This document shows, piece by piece, positions 23,888 through 35,200 of a stretch of 64,000 nucleotides of DNA. The stretch is from NCBI GenBank assembly GCA_973895155.1, contig OZ316893.1, positions 17,360,001 through 17,424,000 on the forward strand, read 5' to 3'. Positions within the stretch are counted from its first letter, which is position 1. Each line of letters opens with the position of its first letter. The translations under genes and the position numbers were made by a program. Under the pieces are notes generated by a model, which was not told the DNA's origin, made no database searches, and saw only the letters and a list, made by a program, of their open reading frames with translations. The stretch comes from Marsupella aquatica (Eukaryota > Marchantiophyta).

Positions 23888-24247
23888 TTAAGTCCTTTTT
23901 GACTTTAGATGTGCTAATCTTGGCCGTTGACAGTCCTTTGGATTAGTGAAAGGACTGGGGACTTTTTGCCTCCTTTGGTAGTCCTCAATCTTGCAATGCA
24001 CCTTCTGTAACATAGCCTTGGAGACGAGAGAATCTGGAATTGCACCAGGTTTCAATCCGTGGTCAGGAAGACAACATACTTTGGTCCAATAATCTTTAGG
24101 TTTCCTGAAGTCTTCCTCCCGCCAAGGAATCCAGTCGTCATTGGAAGGATCAGCAATGGCCTTTCCTTTCTGGAGTGGTACAAGCTTTGCAGATTTCTCG
24201 CTCTCTGTCTTCATAGAGCTAGTGCTGCTTTGCGATCACTTCTATGA
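23888..24247 (-). pseudogene. First-exon fragment of RING gene family, copy 3
   Basis: The encoded segment (WIPWREEDFRKPKDYWTKVCCLPDHGLKPGAIP...) aligns with the N-terminal block of RING copy 2 (EPWDPKDYVKDTEYFHVTFGLPNEGVNP...) in order and spacing, including W-x-P/PW, KDY, LP and the Gly-x-NP/KP element. It then runs into text with AAGGACT palindromes (23930-23960) and no coiled coil or zinc finger follows downstream on this strand. The next gene on the strand is DFSENY copy B. It appears to be a truncated gene or lone first exon. Confidence 0.55.
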
Positions 24248-24390
24248 CCGGTCTGCCTTGCCGCCATTGTTGCTCACCTTAACTTGAGCCTCCCCTGCCT
24301 CTACTGCCTCTACTACCTCTAGTTCCTGCCCTTTGATTGCCATTGCTCCCACCTCCCCACCTCCAATGCCACCAACCTCAACGTTTGAGC
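24248..24390. other. Short unassigned spacer
   Basis: Plus-strand text reads CCTCTACTGCCTCTACTACC-like low-complexity sequence. Nothing else is seen. Confidence 0.3.
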
Positions 24391-24419
24391 AAGCAATGAA
24401 AAAATGAGCCGAAAGCAAG

Positions 24420-24730
24420 CCTCAAACTTCCGCTGCCTTGAACGTCCGTAGCTCTTGAACGTCTGCAGCCCCGCAGCCTCAAACATCCATAGCCCCGCAA
24501 CCTTGAACTTCCATAGCCTCGCAGCCTTGAACGTCCGCAGCTCTTGAACGTCTGCAGCCCCGCAGCCTCAAATGTCCACAGCCCCGCAACCTCGAACTTC
24601 CATAGCCTCGCAGCCTCAAATTTCTGCAGCCCCGCAACCTCAAACTTCCGCCGCTTGCAGCCTCAAACTTCTGTAGCGCCGCGGCCTCAAACTTCCGCAA
24701 CCTCTTCGTAGCCTCAAACTTCATAGAGGC
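24420..24730. repeat. Minisatellite (Leu/Arg/Cys-coding shadow)
   Basis: About 15 diverged tandem units of roughly 20-21 bases of the type CAGCCCCGCAGCCTCAAACTT/CATAGCC. The open frame of 81 codons on the minus strand through it is a by-product of the repeat and is not called a gene. Confidence 0.7.
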
Positions 24731-25029
24731 TTCGACTAAATTGTCTCATGTCAAGCATTTCCTTCACAAATTCAGGCCTCGAGCATTTCCTTCACATTGC
24801 ACTCTGTTCAAAAGTCGTGCATTCGGTTCTCCCACATTTTTGCAATAGCCCTTACCTCCTACCTCATACATCACCGTTAGATCATCTCATCTCATCTAAC
24901 GGTTGCAACGTGATTTCGTATTCAAAGTACAAGTTTCAAGAGGCCCCACATTGGAACCAATGGATCAAAAAAATCAATGGTTGTTTGTATTTTTTTGAAT
25001 ATCATTTTAATTACTTATGAGGGTTGGTA

Positions 25030-25937
25030 AACAGAGTTTATTAGTTGGAGACAAAGGGCACTCATAAACATTTACTTATTGATACTTCTAGTCTACTACT
25101 TAAGGTACCAAAAGCTGCACCCTTTGGACCTCCTCTAGCTTGCAAAGGGCCAGGGCTAAGCTTGAGAAGGAAGAGGTGGTCCATGCTTAGTGTGGAGAAT
25201 GTGTAGTGAACTTTTGTTGTAAAGGTGATACAATAAAAGGAGACTTGTCAATCTTCATTGTGACCATTAAGTGTGAGTGCATTTGAAGTGTATGAGAGCA
25301 AGAGAAGAGTTCATGCTATGGTGTAATCTTGGTCTAAGCTCAAAGGGGATGTGCTATTACAAAACCAAGGCCAAGGAGACAAGGTTAAGGTAGAGCACTA
25401 CTTTGAGACTTAGAAAGGATTATAGCTTGAGGGTGGAAAGTACTTTGTTTGGTGTGTGGTGTTAATAAGAAGTAAGAACAAGAGGAAGAGTCCTTAGATA
25501 GAGGAGCCTTCTCTAGAGCTCAAAGGGGATGTGTGGACCCAAAACCAATGCCAGGGGGGGCAAGGTTGAGGAGTAACACTACTTTGAGGGTCTTGAGGAG
25601 ACTTAAGCTTGAAGAGGAAAGTACTTTGGGTTCTTGGGTGTTTGGGTGAGAATCTACTCTAAGGTGACAGCTTGGAGTGGAGATCCCCTTGCTGATCCTT
25701 GGAGTAGAGGAGAGGGGAAGGGTGTGAGTGCAAAAGTAGTCAAGGGGACTACCTCTCTAGAAGTAGAGAGTTGGAACTACTATGCATGGAGTGATTAGAC
25801 ATTTTAAGCACATTTCAGAAGTTTTGTCAATCCTTTGTGACCCTGGTATGACATGGAGCAGGTAGTAGGTAGTTTTTAGGAGAAAAGTCCCTTAAGCTCC
25901 TTGACAAGTGTTTGACATAGAGTCCCACCCTTGTTTT
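25030..25937 (+). repeat. Probable LTR and leader of a truncated Ty3-type element
   Basis: A gene-free, G-rich stretch directly upstream of a primer binding site, as expected of a 5' LTR. Its boundaries are unknown because no second LTR is visible. It contains an internal direct duplication about 180 bases apart: CTCAAAGGGGATGTG at about 25338 and 25518, each followed by AAAACCAA, CAAGGTT and CACTACTTTGAG blocks. Confidence 0.4.
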
Positions 25938-25955
25938 TGGCGCCGCTGCCGGGGA
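25938..25955 (+). promoter_or_regulatory. Retrotransposon primer binding site (tRNA-Asp)
   Basis: TGGCGCCGCTGCCGGGGA is complementary to the 3' end of plant tRNA-Asp with one mismatch from the usual TGGCGCCGTTGCCGGGGA. This primer site is characteristic of Ty3/gypsy elements of the Tat/Athila type in plants. Confidence 0.7.
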
Positions 25956-26061
25956 CAACTCCTTGCAATTTTTGTTGTGGGAGTGGAGCCACAAGACTTG
26001 GAGGTGTGTTTGCAGGTTGGTTGTTCAAGAGGAGGGAGATAAGAAGGTGATTGTGAGTGGC

Positions 26062-26214
26062 ATGCCCACTACAAGGAGTCAAGCACTGAGAGAAGCCTCT
26101 CTTAGTTTTAACTTTGGGGACCAGTTGGAGCAACCAGATTGGGTGGACATTCATTTGCAAGCTGAAGCGGAACCTCTGTCTCCAATATACCTACAACAAA
26201 AGAAATTAGTATAA
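26062..26214 (+). pseudogene. Truncated gag start of the Ty3-type element
   Basis: A short frame of 50 codons begins with MPTTRSQALREASL about 105 bases past the primer site, the expected place for gag. It is acidic after the first 15 residues and ends at TAA 26212-26214. No capsid, protease or polymerase follows; by 26323 the sequence belongs to a different element on the other strand. The element is therefore cut off soon after gag begins. Confidence 0.45.
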
Positions 26215-26322
26215 GTATTTTGAAATGAATATAAAGGTTGTAAGTGTTGGACTTTTTAACATCTTGGGAATATCTACACAGACAATGAGCAGTCAAATTC
26301 AACTGGAGGGGAATAATTGTAG

Positions 26323-27236
26323 TTAAATCTCACCTAGATCATTTGGACCAATAACAAGAAGAATAGCCAGCAAAGCATGACCTTCTGGCAAACTTCTAAG
26401 ACTGCAATTAATATTGTCAATTGTCATGACTAAAGGCCAACCCTGAGTTCTCTTGTTGTGAGACAAGGCAGTCTGATCAGAATATAAAATGATGGGTGAA
26501 ATCACTCCTCCTTTGCAAGTAAATTCAACGTCTTGCTCCATTTCCCTCCACCACTCAGCGGATTGCAAAGTAGTGTACAATCTCTCACTGCCCTCTATAG
26601 CAACTGAAGAGTGAAGTGCAAACTCTTCTTTATTTTTAGGAGAAGAAAATAGATCTTCCAAAACATGTAATGGATCATGATGCAACAAATGAACTGGAGC
26701 ACTTTCAGTCTCCTCGCGGACTTCAACCTTTTCCCAATTTTGGTCACCCGGGCACTTGTTAAACTTTCCTCATATTTACAAACCTCAGCAGCAGTATGAA
26801 CCTGAACTTTTTTGGTATCGAATTGAGGGTGGTGCAGCAGCCAAAATAATCTGTTCATATCTTTGTGAGATAATCCTCCTCCGTTGTGGCATTGTCTCAT
26901 AAAGGAGACAAGTTGAAAAGTAACATCAAATTTTTCATTACATTGGGCAGGAGATGTGAATTCATTCTCAAACAGGTCCATGAATTCCTCAGAGGACTGC
27001 TCTCCAACTGTCTCAACATTGGCCTGTATAGATCCCGGTATAGATGTATTCCCAATGTTTACACTCGTACCCAACCCCTCGTGCTCTGCCTCCATCACAT
27101 GATCAGTCTGTCCAGCCCTTTGCACATCTCTCTGTTTTGCTAAGCAGAGTCCATTTTGTCCTTGGTGGGTCCGCAAAGCTGTATAATCCAGAAATCCCAA
27201 AGCTCCACAAAAATTACACTTAAAGTTTGAAGCCAT
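26323..27236 (-). pseudogene. Plavaka-like transposase N-terminal fragment
   Basis: It starts at ATG 27236 with a C2HC finger (CNFCGALGFLDYTALRTHQGQNGLC). An acidic linker and then a GGGLSHKDMNRLFWLLHHPQFD segment follow. After a one-base frameshift near 26755 it continues as HHDPLHVLEDLF...EWWREMEQ and PIILYSDQTALS...GWPLVMTIDNINCSLR. The order (zinc finger, SxxD(M/Q)xRLxxLLHxPxFD, RDPLxVLxxLF, PVILSSDKTxLS, WPVYLTIGNI) is that of the Plavaka transposase group (CMC-like), best known in fungi. The fragment stops in the region before the catalytic domain is complete. It is flanked on the left by the broken Ty3-type element. Confidence 0.6.
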
Positions 27237-28100
27237 AAAAAATCATATTGTCCCTACACAGTACAAATTCAATACAATGTATTGATACCACTACTCTGCA
27301 CATTGTTACTTATTGTTGATTACATTCATTTGAAGCTCATAAAATATTCATGGCTCTCTTTCACCAGGACTTCACGCTGAATCGATAGCCTTGACATATA
27401 CCTGGCCTGAATATAGGTTCAAGCTTGGTTCTAGCATAGTCCACATGTCACTCCAAGTCACCCCTGAATGTCTCAACTGTGACAAAATTAGCCAGAATTA
27501 GCCATTACATAACGCTCACAATTTGACGTTGAGGCTCTGTGGTGCAAATTCAAAGGAGAGAAGCTAACTGGCAAGGGATGACGCTTAGGGACTGACGGAG
27601 GCCATGATCAGACATATTATGAGTGAAGAGTATGGTTAAGTGCAGGAACAGGTCATAGATACTTACTGTAGGAGTATGAGGAGAAAGGAGGAGTGAACAC
27701 TTGAGATACAATTGCTCAGAGGAGGAGGAAAGGAAGGACAAGAAATGGCAATGCTGAAGTGCCGGTTGAGGGATTTGATTGTTCTTGGACTATGGACTCC
27801 TTTAATAATCCTCCCCTACTTCCTTGTAATGCATACTATGATGCTTAGCCAGGAATCACTAGGCCGTTTAAATGGTAAAACCAGGAGGGTATCTTGAAAA
27901 CACATTAGTATAGTAACAAAAACAAGGAAAATATAAACAATTAAGGGTGACTATGGAACCCGAGCCGAGGCCGGAAGTAAGGACGCCATGGCAGGGAACA
28001 CGATTAGGGTTAGGGCAAGCTAAGTGCCGGCGGCTATGGGTAACCAATGGGCAGATCGACCGAGTGGGGGGGGGGTAAGGCAAGCCAAACCAGGAAGGAC
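27237..28100. other. Unrecognised intergenic sequence
   Basis: No family match on either strand. The right half (27950-28100) is G-rich and lies just upstream of the gag-like frames. It could hold the leader of that element, but I find no clear primer binding site or LTR here. Confidence 0.35.
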
Positions 28101-28159
28101 GGCTCACATTTGCACCTCGAGCAAGCAAAGTGCAAGCAGAAGCCAACAACTGTCAGCTA

Positions 28160-29420
28160 CAGAGGAGAACACGGGAGGGACATAAGCAGCTATCGAGCAC
28201 GGCCAAAGAAGGGAATGAGCAACATCAATCAAGCAGCACATTTTTGGGGATGCCTATTCAAACGGGCAAGTGGGTACATTGTGACTTACGAAGAAGAAGA
28301 ATCAAAAAGAGCAGCCCGCGAGCGACAAGAACTTGCTCAACTATGGGAACTGTAGAAGACGGCCTTTTTAGGAGGAGAACTCATCAAGGCTGAATTCCTG
28401 TGGACACCTATTGGCGACGAGCTTGACAACCTTCTAATTCAAGACAACCGAATCGTCGGCATCCGACAAGCCATCCACAACTGCTACGATGAACATTGGG
28501 GCCTGAAGGGTTGCACAACGGCGTGGACAAAAGCAACAGTATTGGGAGAATCTTCAGGTGCCGCTGAAATGAAGAGGAAGATGACCAATAATGAAGAAAA
28601 CACACCGGCCAAGAGGACGAGGTCGGCAGTATCAAGGAAGCCAGCCAAACAGGGGAAGCAGAGGGAGGAGGAACCCGAGGAACAAGAAGTCAACCCAGTC
28701 AATGTCGTCCCTACCCGAGACGACACCTAGAAGGGATGGGCGGCAATGATACCACTGGCGGTACAACTACATTTTGCATGAGAGGAGGATGCATGCTTTA
28801 CGGCCATGCAGACCAAGAAGTACGAGGGCTTCATGGCCGGATAAGGCTTGGAGAGCTTTGTAAGACTGCCGTGGCTGGAGAAGGAGGTGCCAGAATCGGA
28901 CTTACTGGAATTCATGGGATCATGGGACCACAAGACCAGCTCCACAAAGATCTACAAGAGGGACTTCTATCTCACCTCCAACGTGATTGCCGAAGTGTTT
29001 GGCTTGCCCAAGGGCAACAAAGCTAAGGTAGAAACTCGGAAGAACTTGCCGGCAAAGGAGTTTAGATCGTTCCCCGGACCGTCAACAAAGAACGGCTTCC
29101 TCAGGAGCACCTGCACCAACCCGCATATAGGAGAAATGATTGATTTCTTCTGGGTAACGATGCATTGCAATTGGCCGAAGCCAGAGATTGGCAAAGCACA
29201 GGTTTACCTGGCATAGAGGCCAGACCCAAGCCGGGATTACAATGGGTACCTCCTCAACCAACTCAGAAAGATATTAAAGGAGGAATAGCTTGTGATTAGC
29301 CAAGGAAAAGTATCCCGGCTTGGTTATCACATGCCGTTGTTATGCCGGTATGCCCGAAGTCAAATCTTTGAATCGATTCTTCCCCTACAGGCTAGAGCGC
29401 TAGAAGAGGAATCAGACCTG
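28160..29420 (+). pseudogene. Gag-like element protein, N-terminal and middle part (outer host of CACTA)
   Basis: Frames in series encode a Lys/Glu-rich stretch with KRKMTNNEENTPAKRTRSAVS (about 28570-28640). A globular segment at 28848-29216 follows (LLEFMGSWDHKTSSTKIYKRDFYLTSNVIAEVFGLPKG...). It matches, in order, ICEFISNF...TTK...LSLTEHRLTQIFGLPTG of the 677-codon frame at 40938-42971. This resembles large uncharacterised proteins of plant retroelements (a 'putative plant transposon protein' type domain). Stops at 28353, 28728, 29214 and 29287 and a frame change near 28840 show decay. The protein continues with the coiled coil at 29881. Confidence 0.5.
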
Positions 29421-29880
29421 AGAGCGGCAGCAAAGTAGCCCAACCCGCCAGGTAGTCCCACGATAACTCAGGTCTTCTGACAGGTGCCAGAAGCTGGGCC
29501 AATGCAACAACCGGCCATGCAAAGCCTCCTGCATATACTGACCAAGGAGAAGGCGACTCTAGCACCAAAGGCAGCAACAACGGGCACCAGAAAAATGACA
29601 AGGGAAAACCCCTTTACCGGAGCCAAAGAAAGAAGGAGGCCGGAACACGAGTCGGGGGTGCGGATGTATGTAGGAGCCTCTAGTGACTCAGAGGAACTAG
29701 GACCCAGGGTTCCCAATCCTGAAAAGGAGGGCGGAAGTCAGGTACATAAGCCGGAAGAGCAAGCCGCATGCCTGTATAATCCTCGGCAGGAGACCCGGGT
29801 TTACGGCTAGTCCTAGAGAGGACCAACAAGCACCAGGACGCCCGAAGGACGGGGAATACGAGGAGGAATACCACGAGGAC

Positions 29881-31438
29881 TTGGGTTATGGGTCGGATCG
29901 CTTGGTACCAGGAGTGTGGACCTGCGGCCATTTTATTCCCAGACTACCAAGGGTGCTGCGGGGGGATCCACAACAGCAGGGGAGCTCGGACGTACCTCCA
30001 CCAATGTTTGACGGAAGACAACAGGCCAATCAAGAGTCGCAGCAGCGATTCATGGACCTGGAGGAAGCAACCCTGGTCAAGGAGAAGGACTTGCCAGGTG
30101 GTGGATGGCCGGAGCACATTCAGCAACTGGCAAGGGTTCAAGCCGTGCCCTTGCCCACGATTAAGGAGATAAGAAGGGCGGCTTGGACAGTAAGGCAATG
30201 TTGGGAGATGCCGACATCTCCTAACCACTCCACCTATGCACGTTCCAGAGCCCTGGAGTATGGGAGGATGTGCGGGCTACTTGCCCTCGATATCTTTGGG
30301 GCAGAATTGGAGACAGGGCCTTTTGTCCATAAGGAGATGTTGGAGAAAAGCCAGTTGACGGACGCACTAGCCTTGGAGAGGATGAAGAAGGAGGAAGTCA
30401 TCCGACGGCTAAGAGAGAAGGAAGCCGAGGCCGGAGAGTTAAGGGTGGCCAAGCAGGCCCAGGACAAGCTACGAGTTAGGAAGCATGAAATAAGTATCAT
30501 GCACGGGCAACTAGCCCAGACTCAGGAAGACTTGGCCGAAGCCCTCAAGGAGAAGGAGAAGTGGAAGCAGGAACTGAAGAAGGCAGAAGGCAGAAGCAAC
30601 TCAGATAACGGCTTGCAACAAAGCCATGACCGAGGCCCATAGGAAGGAGCGGGCACTGAAGGATGAGATCGAAGAATGCCGCAAGGCCCTTCATCAAAAA
30701 CAAGCCAAACTTGATGAGACCTACAAGGGCATCGCCAAGTTGAAGGGAGACCTGGAGGACCTATCGGCCAACTTTCAAGCCGAACTGCGAAAGAAGGATG
30801 ACATGCTCGATCAAACCTACGACAAAATGAATAAAATCAAGTTTGATGTTGTCCATGAGCTCAACGCAGAACTAAAGGCAACCCTTGGGGGGGTCACTTC
30901 CATGGAAGTGGCATATCATGTGCGACAAAGTATAGGGCCATTTAAATGGTTTTGGCGGAAGACTTATTAAGTCTTCTATGGAAATATAGGGTTGTTTAAT
31001 TGCAAAATGCATATGTGTCATCACATGATTGGTGTCGTATAACTTTCTAGAAAGTGACTTAGGGGGGTCATAAATGACCCAAACCGTCGCACGTGATGTA
31101 TGTCCCTTCATATAGTGACCCCCCAAGAGGCAACCCAGGAGGAGAGGGCAGCCTTACGAAAGGAGTTGGACGACAACCTAGTAGAGTTGGAGCAAGCCCG
31201 TGGGGATTTAGACAAAGCCCTGGTGGACCTGGAGGAAGCCAACCAAAAGATAGAGAATCTGCAGAGGCGGGCAGACCACCAAACTGAGCGGTTGAAGAAG
31301 CAGTCCAAGGAGCTAAATTGGCTGGCCGCAACAAGTGGACCCCCGGTAGTGGCAACAGGGTCTGAGGGCGTGGTACTAATTGAGCGACAAGCCGTGGTAC
31401 CCTCACCCTTGCCGGAAGAAACCGACAAGGGGAAGGCA
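29881..31438 (+). pseudogene. Gag-like element protein, coiled-coil part, interrupted by a MITE and a CACTA
   Basis: An open frame encodes a segment with RRAAWTVRQCWEMP and GLLALDIFGAELETGP, then a long Glu/Lys/Leu heptad coiled coil. The frame changes near 30590-30620 and continues to 30884. There a 243-bp MITE interrupts it, and the same frame resumes at 31137 with more coiled coil (EERAALRKELDDNLVELEQ) to 31438. The 24-kb CACTA then interrupts it within the target GCA codon, and the frame resumes at 55589. The protein is thus one long coiled-coil chain cut by two DNA transposons. The architecture (globular N-part, Pro-rich linker, coiled-coil C-part) equals the element at 40.5-43.0 kb. Confidence 0.6.
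30885..31127. mobile_element. 243-bp MITE with 9-bp target duplication
   Basis: The ends are inverted: TTGGGGGGGTCACT on the left and AGTGACCCCCCAAG on the right. It is flanked by AGGCAACCC at 30876-30884 and 31128-31136, a perfect 9-base direct duplication. The interior is AT-rich and non-coding. The 9-bp duplication fits a Mutator-like (MULE) MITE. Removing element plus one duplication (252 bases, a multiple of three) restores the surrounding coiled-coil frame. Confidence 0.85.
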
Positions 31439-31456
31439 CACTAGTAGAAACCGGGG
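31439..31456 (+). repeat. CACTA terminal inverted repeat, 3' end of element
   Basis: CACTAGTAGAAACCGGGG, directly preceded by target duplication GCA. Identical in inverted form at 55568-55585. Confidence 0.95.
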
Positions 31457-32297
31457 GGTATTTAGACCCCATTAAACGACTATTCAGTACCGTATAGGAC
31501 TTGGAAACGATTGGGAAGGACTCCAGTCCTTTATAGGACTGCGAGTCGTATGTTTTGTTACTATAATCAATTGAGTCCTTTATAGAACTGGTTTGTAAGT
31601 CGTTTAATAGACTGGATTTTCAGTCTATTGTAGTCTTTGTGTGGGTAGCTTTGGTGAGTCGTTTTCAGTCTTTTATAGGCTGCGATGGTGAGTCGTTCAG
31701 AATGACTAAAAAGGTTATGGAGGGTAGTCTTTAAATATACTTTGTGGGTTTATAAAACGACTAAAGTAAACATTTTGTGGGGTATGTATAAGTCTTTCAT
31801 GTCAACTGGATATGAGTGATGAAGACCCCACTATACTACTTGGAATGAACTCACTCTTGTGCACAAATAACACATTTCATTCATGTTTTATTGTGTACTT
31901 GGAATGAACTCACTCTATAAGCTCACCATTCATCATGTTAACATTAGAACACATAGAGTTTTAGAAAGCCATCTTCTATACCATGTACACTAATATGAAT
32001 TCACAGATTCAAACATCATAGACTACAAAGAAGGTCACAAAGTATTCCTCTATACCATACACACTAATACTGAAATGATACAAAACAGATTCAAGTATCA
32101 TAGACAATCACCATAGAGCCATAGTTTGACATCAATCACTTGTTTCATACATACAGAATTCAGAAATATCAATGTCACACAGGCTCCTTCATCCTCTTTA
32201 CCAAATGGAAAAATTGGTACAGATATTTCTTGGATCTTTCCAAGGCAATGTCAAAATGTGACACAATTCACATGATTCTATCTACACTTGCATTCAG
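31457..32297. promoter_or_regulatory. CACTA subterminal region with repeated AGTCGTTT/AGTCCTTTATAG motifs
   Basis: From about 31480 to 31790 short motifs recur in both directions: GAGTCGT(T/A)T, AGTC(C/T)TTTATAG and AGACTG. Related motifs (AAAGTCTTTTATAG, GAGTCGTTTAAA) occur at 55440-55520 near the other end. CACTA elements carry such subterminal repeats as binding sites for the TNPA protein. The role here is inferred. Nothing is recognised from 31800 to 32297. Confidence 0.5.
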
Positions 32298-35200
32298 TCA
32301 CTGCAGACTAACACACTCTGATGGCCAGAGCACAAGAGATCTTACTGCATCTGCAATTATTTCCTGAGGTGGATCATCGTCTCTATTTGGAAATGACAAA
32401 TTACAATCAGATACAATCACTGTACTCAACAACACTACTACATGGTCATCCGGGACCACTTTGCCATGGAATTTAGCATGATCCGGTCGCAAAATGCCTG
32501 TACCCACACATACTTGTGAGTCATCCTCCCATGATAGAAGATTATGGACTGGCTCTACTGTGGCTATCACCTTCACCTTACCCTGGCTATTTTTCTTGGC
32601 TTTCCTGGGTGGCTTATACATGACATTATTCATACCTTGGTTGCGAGTCATGACTTTGGCACGAGTGTTTTGTGCTAGTGATCAAGAATTGGCTACACTC
32701 TTCTTCAAAGAATCTGCATCCATATTTGACACTTCCGATTGTGTAGCAGGATTTCCCTGCAACATCATCTCAGTATCTGCCAACATTGTACTTGCTTCAA
32801 TTGAAGCATCTACAATCTTACTTGCATCCAATGTTGCTCCCAAGTTTTGACGTCGCTTCACCCTGCTCCCACTTGGTTGAGAGTCTGTCAACTCTGCATC
32901 AACTACAATTCAGTGTCATATCCAACATAAGTCAATCACTCATCACATGTGCTAAATGTACATGTCACCAACCACAAAGTTGTCACTATCTCCTTACCAT
33001 TATGAACAGCCTTCTTCCCCTTCTTTGCCATTGCCATATCCTCCATGTCTGCTTCTGTTGATCAATTTACACACCACAATATTCAGGTTGAATCTATTAA
33101 CCACTGAATTGTTTCTCAACATTCATATAGAGGAATTTAAAGCATCAGCTTACCTAATACCTCCTTGGCTATGGTCACTGAGGCACTGGGCACATCTTTT
33201 TCATTATTTCTCTTTGAATCACCTGATAATTCAATCATGATGTCACTTCAGATCCCAGTTGATCCAACCAGTTCTTACAGAAAAGATTACCTCCAACCTG
33301 CTTAAGCTTCACAAACTCCATGCACTTTTCAAATGATTCATACTGGATCATAGCAGGTTACCTGTCTCAGCAACCTTCTTGCCCTTCTGCTTACTGATTA
33401 CAGGGTCCTTCTCTGCCTCCACTCTTCCTACATTCAAACCATTCACTCAATTCATGAAAACTTAGTTCTAACATTTGAACATAGGACACAATGAACAATG
33501 GGCCGGTGTCATTTCCATACATGTGTCAGATTTGCCAATTCCCTTTTATGTTAACAAGGGCACACTTTGTACAATGTTGCCCTCATTGTTTGGTTGGGAA
33601 CCACCCAATTTTTCAATTACAAGCTTGAAATTAGATTCCACTGATGCAAGAAGGTTCGCTACAGATGCCTCCACAATATCCAAACGATCAGCCAATTTGT
33701 TTCCACTCGAGGGAGTCCACACTCTAATGACTTCAACCGTTCATACATCTCTATGAGAGTTGTAACAGTTCCCTGTCATAACACAGCTTACGTATCTCAG
33801 ATAACTGTCCCCAAGAACTGGTTGCTTACTTCGTACTACATTTCTTTCTGATGCTCAAGGCCAAATAGTCACAGAACATACAAAATTACAACATAATCAC
33901 CGGTTTGGAAGTCACACTTGTCACCTCACTCCTTTGTTTCATGATCGAACTCCTCTCTCACTTCTTGTGCTGATGGTTCTTCACCTGTCAATTTCTTCTG
34001 CAGTCCACATCAACATACATATGCATGAAACCAAGTGTTGATTGTCAATGAAAATGTAATAATGGTAGCAAGATGATAAGTTTGAGGCTTACTATCAGGC
34101 ATGTCACTGCCTTACCAATTGTTCTTTCACTGGAGCATAACTTCCTCTCCCAGCCTGTGAAAGGTGTTTCACTTTGCCTCGAGCATTTGACATCACTTCA
34201 CTCTTGCTCTGTCCAACCTCCGACATGAACCCTTTGATTAACCGTGTCCATTGATCCAGTTCCAATGATGGGGGTGGTGACATTCTCCTGTTAGAACCAT
34301 TGTCTATCCACATCCTTTTCAACCTATGCCTCTCTTGTTTCAAAATCCTCATTGCATAATCTGATATGCAATCTTCAACTGGGCCCTTACCATCATTACC
34401 AACATAGTCCCACCGTTCAAGAATGTCCTTGCAGATAGCAGCCCAATCAGCTTTGTTCTGACTCCTAAGCTCTGTAATGCTCAAATCTAACCAACGCAAT
34501 ACTTCTCCTCTTAGGTCAGAATGCCAACGGTTCTTACCATCACATGTGGGAGTTATCCAACCATCGGAATTCACTTCTATTTTTTACCAAATTTGTTACT
34601 GTCTCCTGCCTTGGTACTCCCTGAAGTGCTACTAGGTGTCCCTCCACGGCCTGGTGTCCCCCCACGGCCTGGGGTCCCTCCACGGCCTGATCTCCCCCCA
34701 TGGCCTGGATTGCATTGTCCAAACCTCCCTGGAGTCCCTGCACATTTACAGGATCCATTAGGTAAGTATGAAGCATAAATTTTGCTGCCAAATATACACT
34801 GGACTTCAGAGCAATTCTGCAATGACCAAGTTACCTCTCCCTTGGCGCATAGATGGTTCTGGACCACCTGTCCAATTGCTTTGTCTTGATGAATTAGCGT
34901 CGTTTCTCCTGCCTATGAATGATTGCCTCCTATCTGAACATGGATGGCCTTTGTTGTTTTTGTGATTGTCCCAATCAGAGTCTACATAACAACAGGTACA
35001 TGCCACACTGATGGACCTGTAAGATAAACTCTTTGCCATAGCTAGACATCAGATAAGTCCATATTGAGCTAAATCTCTACTACCATCACAAAATCACTAG
35101 CACAAGGCACTTACTTGTCCAATCATCCTCCTCACCTTTCCATTGCCCTCTGTACCCAACTCTACCACGCTCTGGGTGTTCATATTCATCCCATCCATCT

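Noticed and set aside
24479-24724. 81-codon minus-strand frame rich in Leu, Arg and Cys
   Set aside because: It is produced by a 20-base minisatellite.
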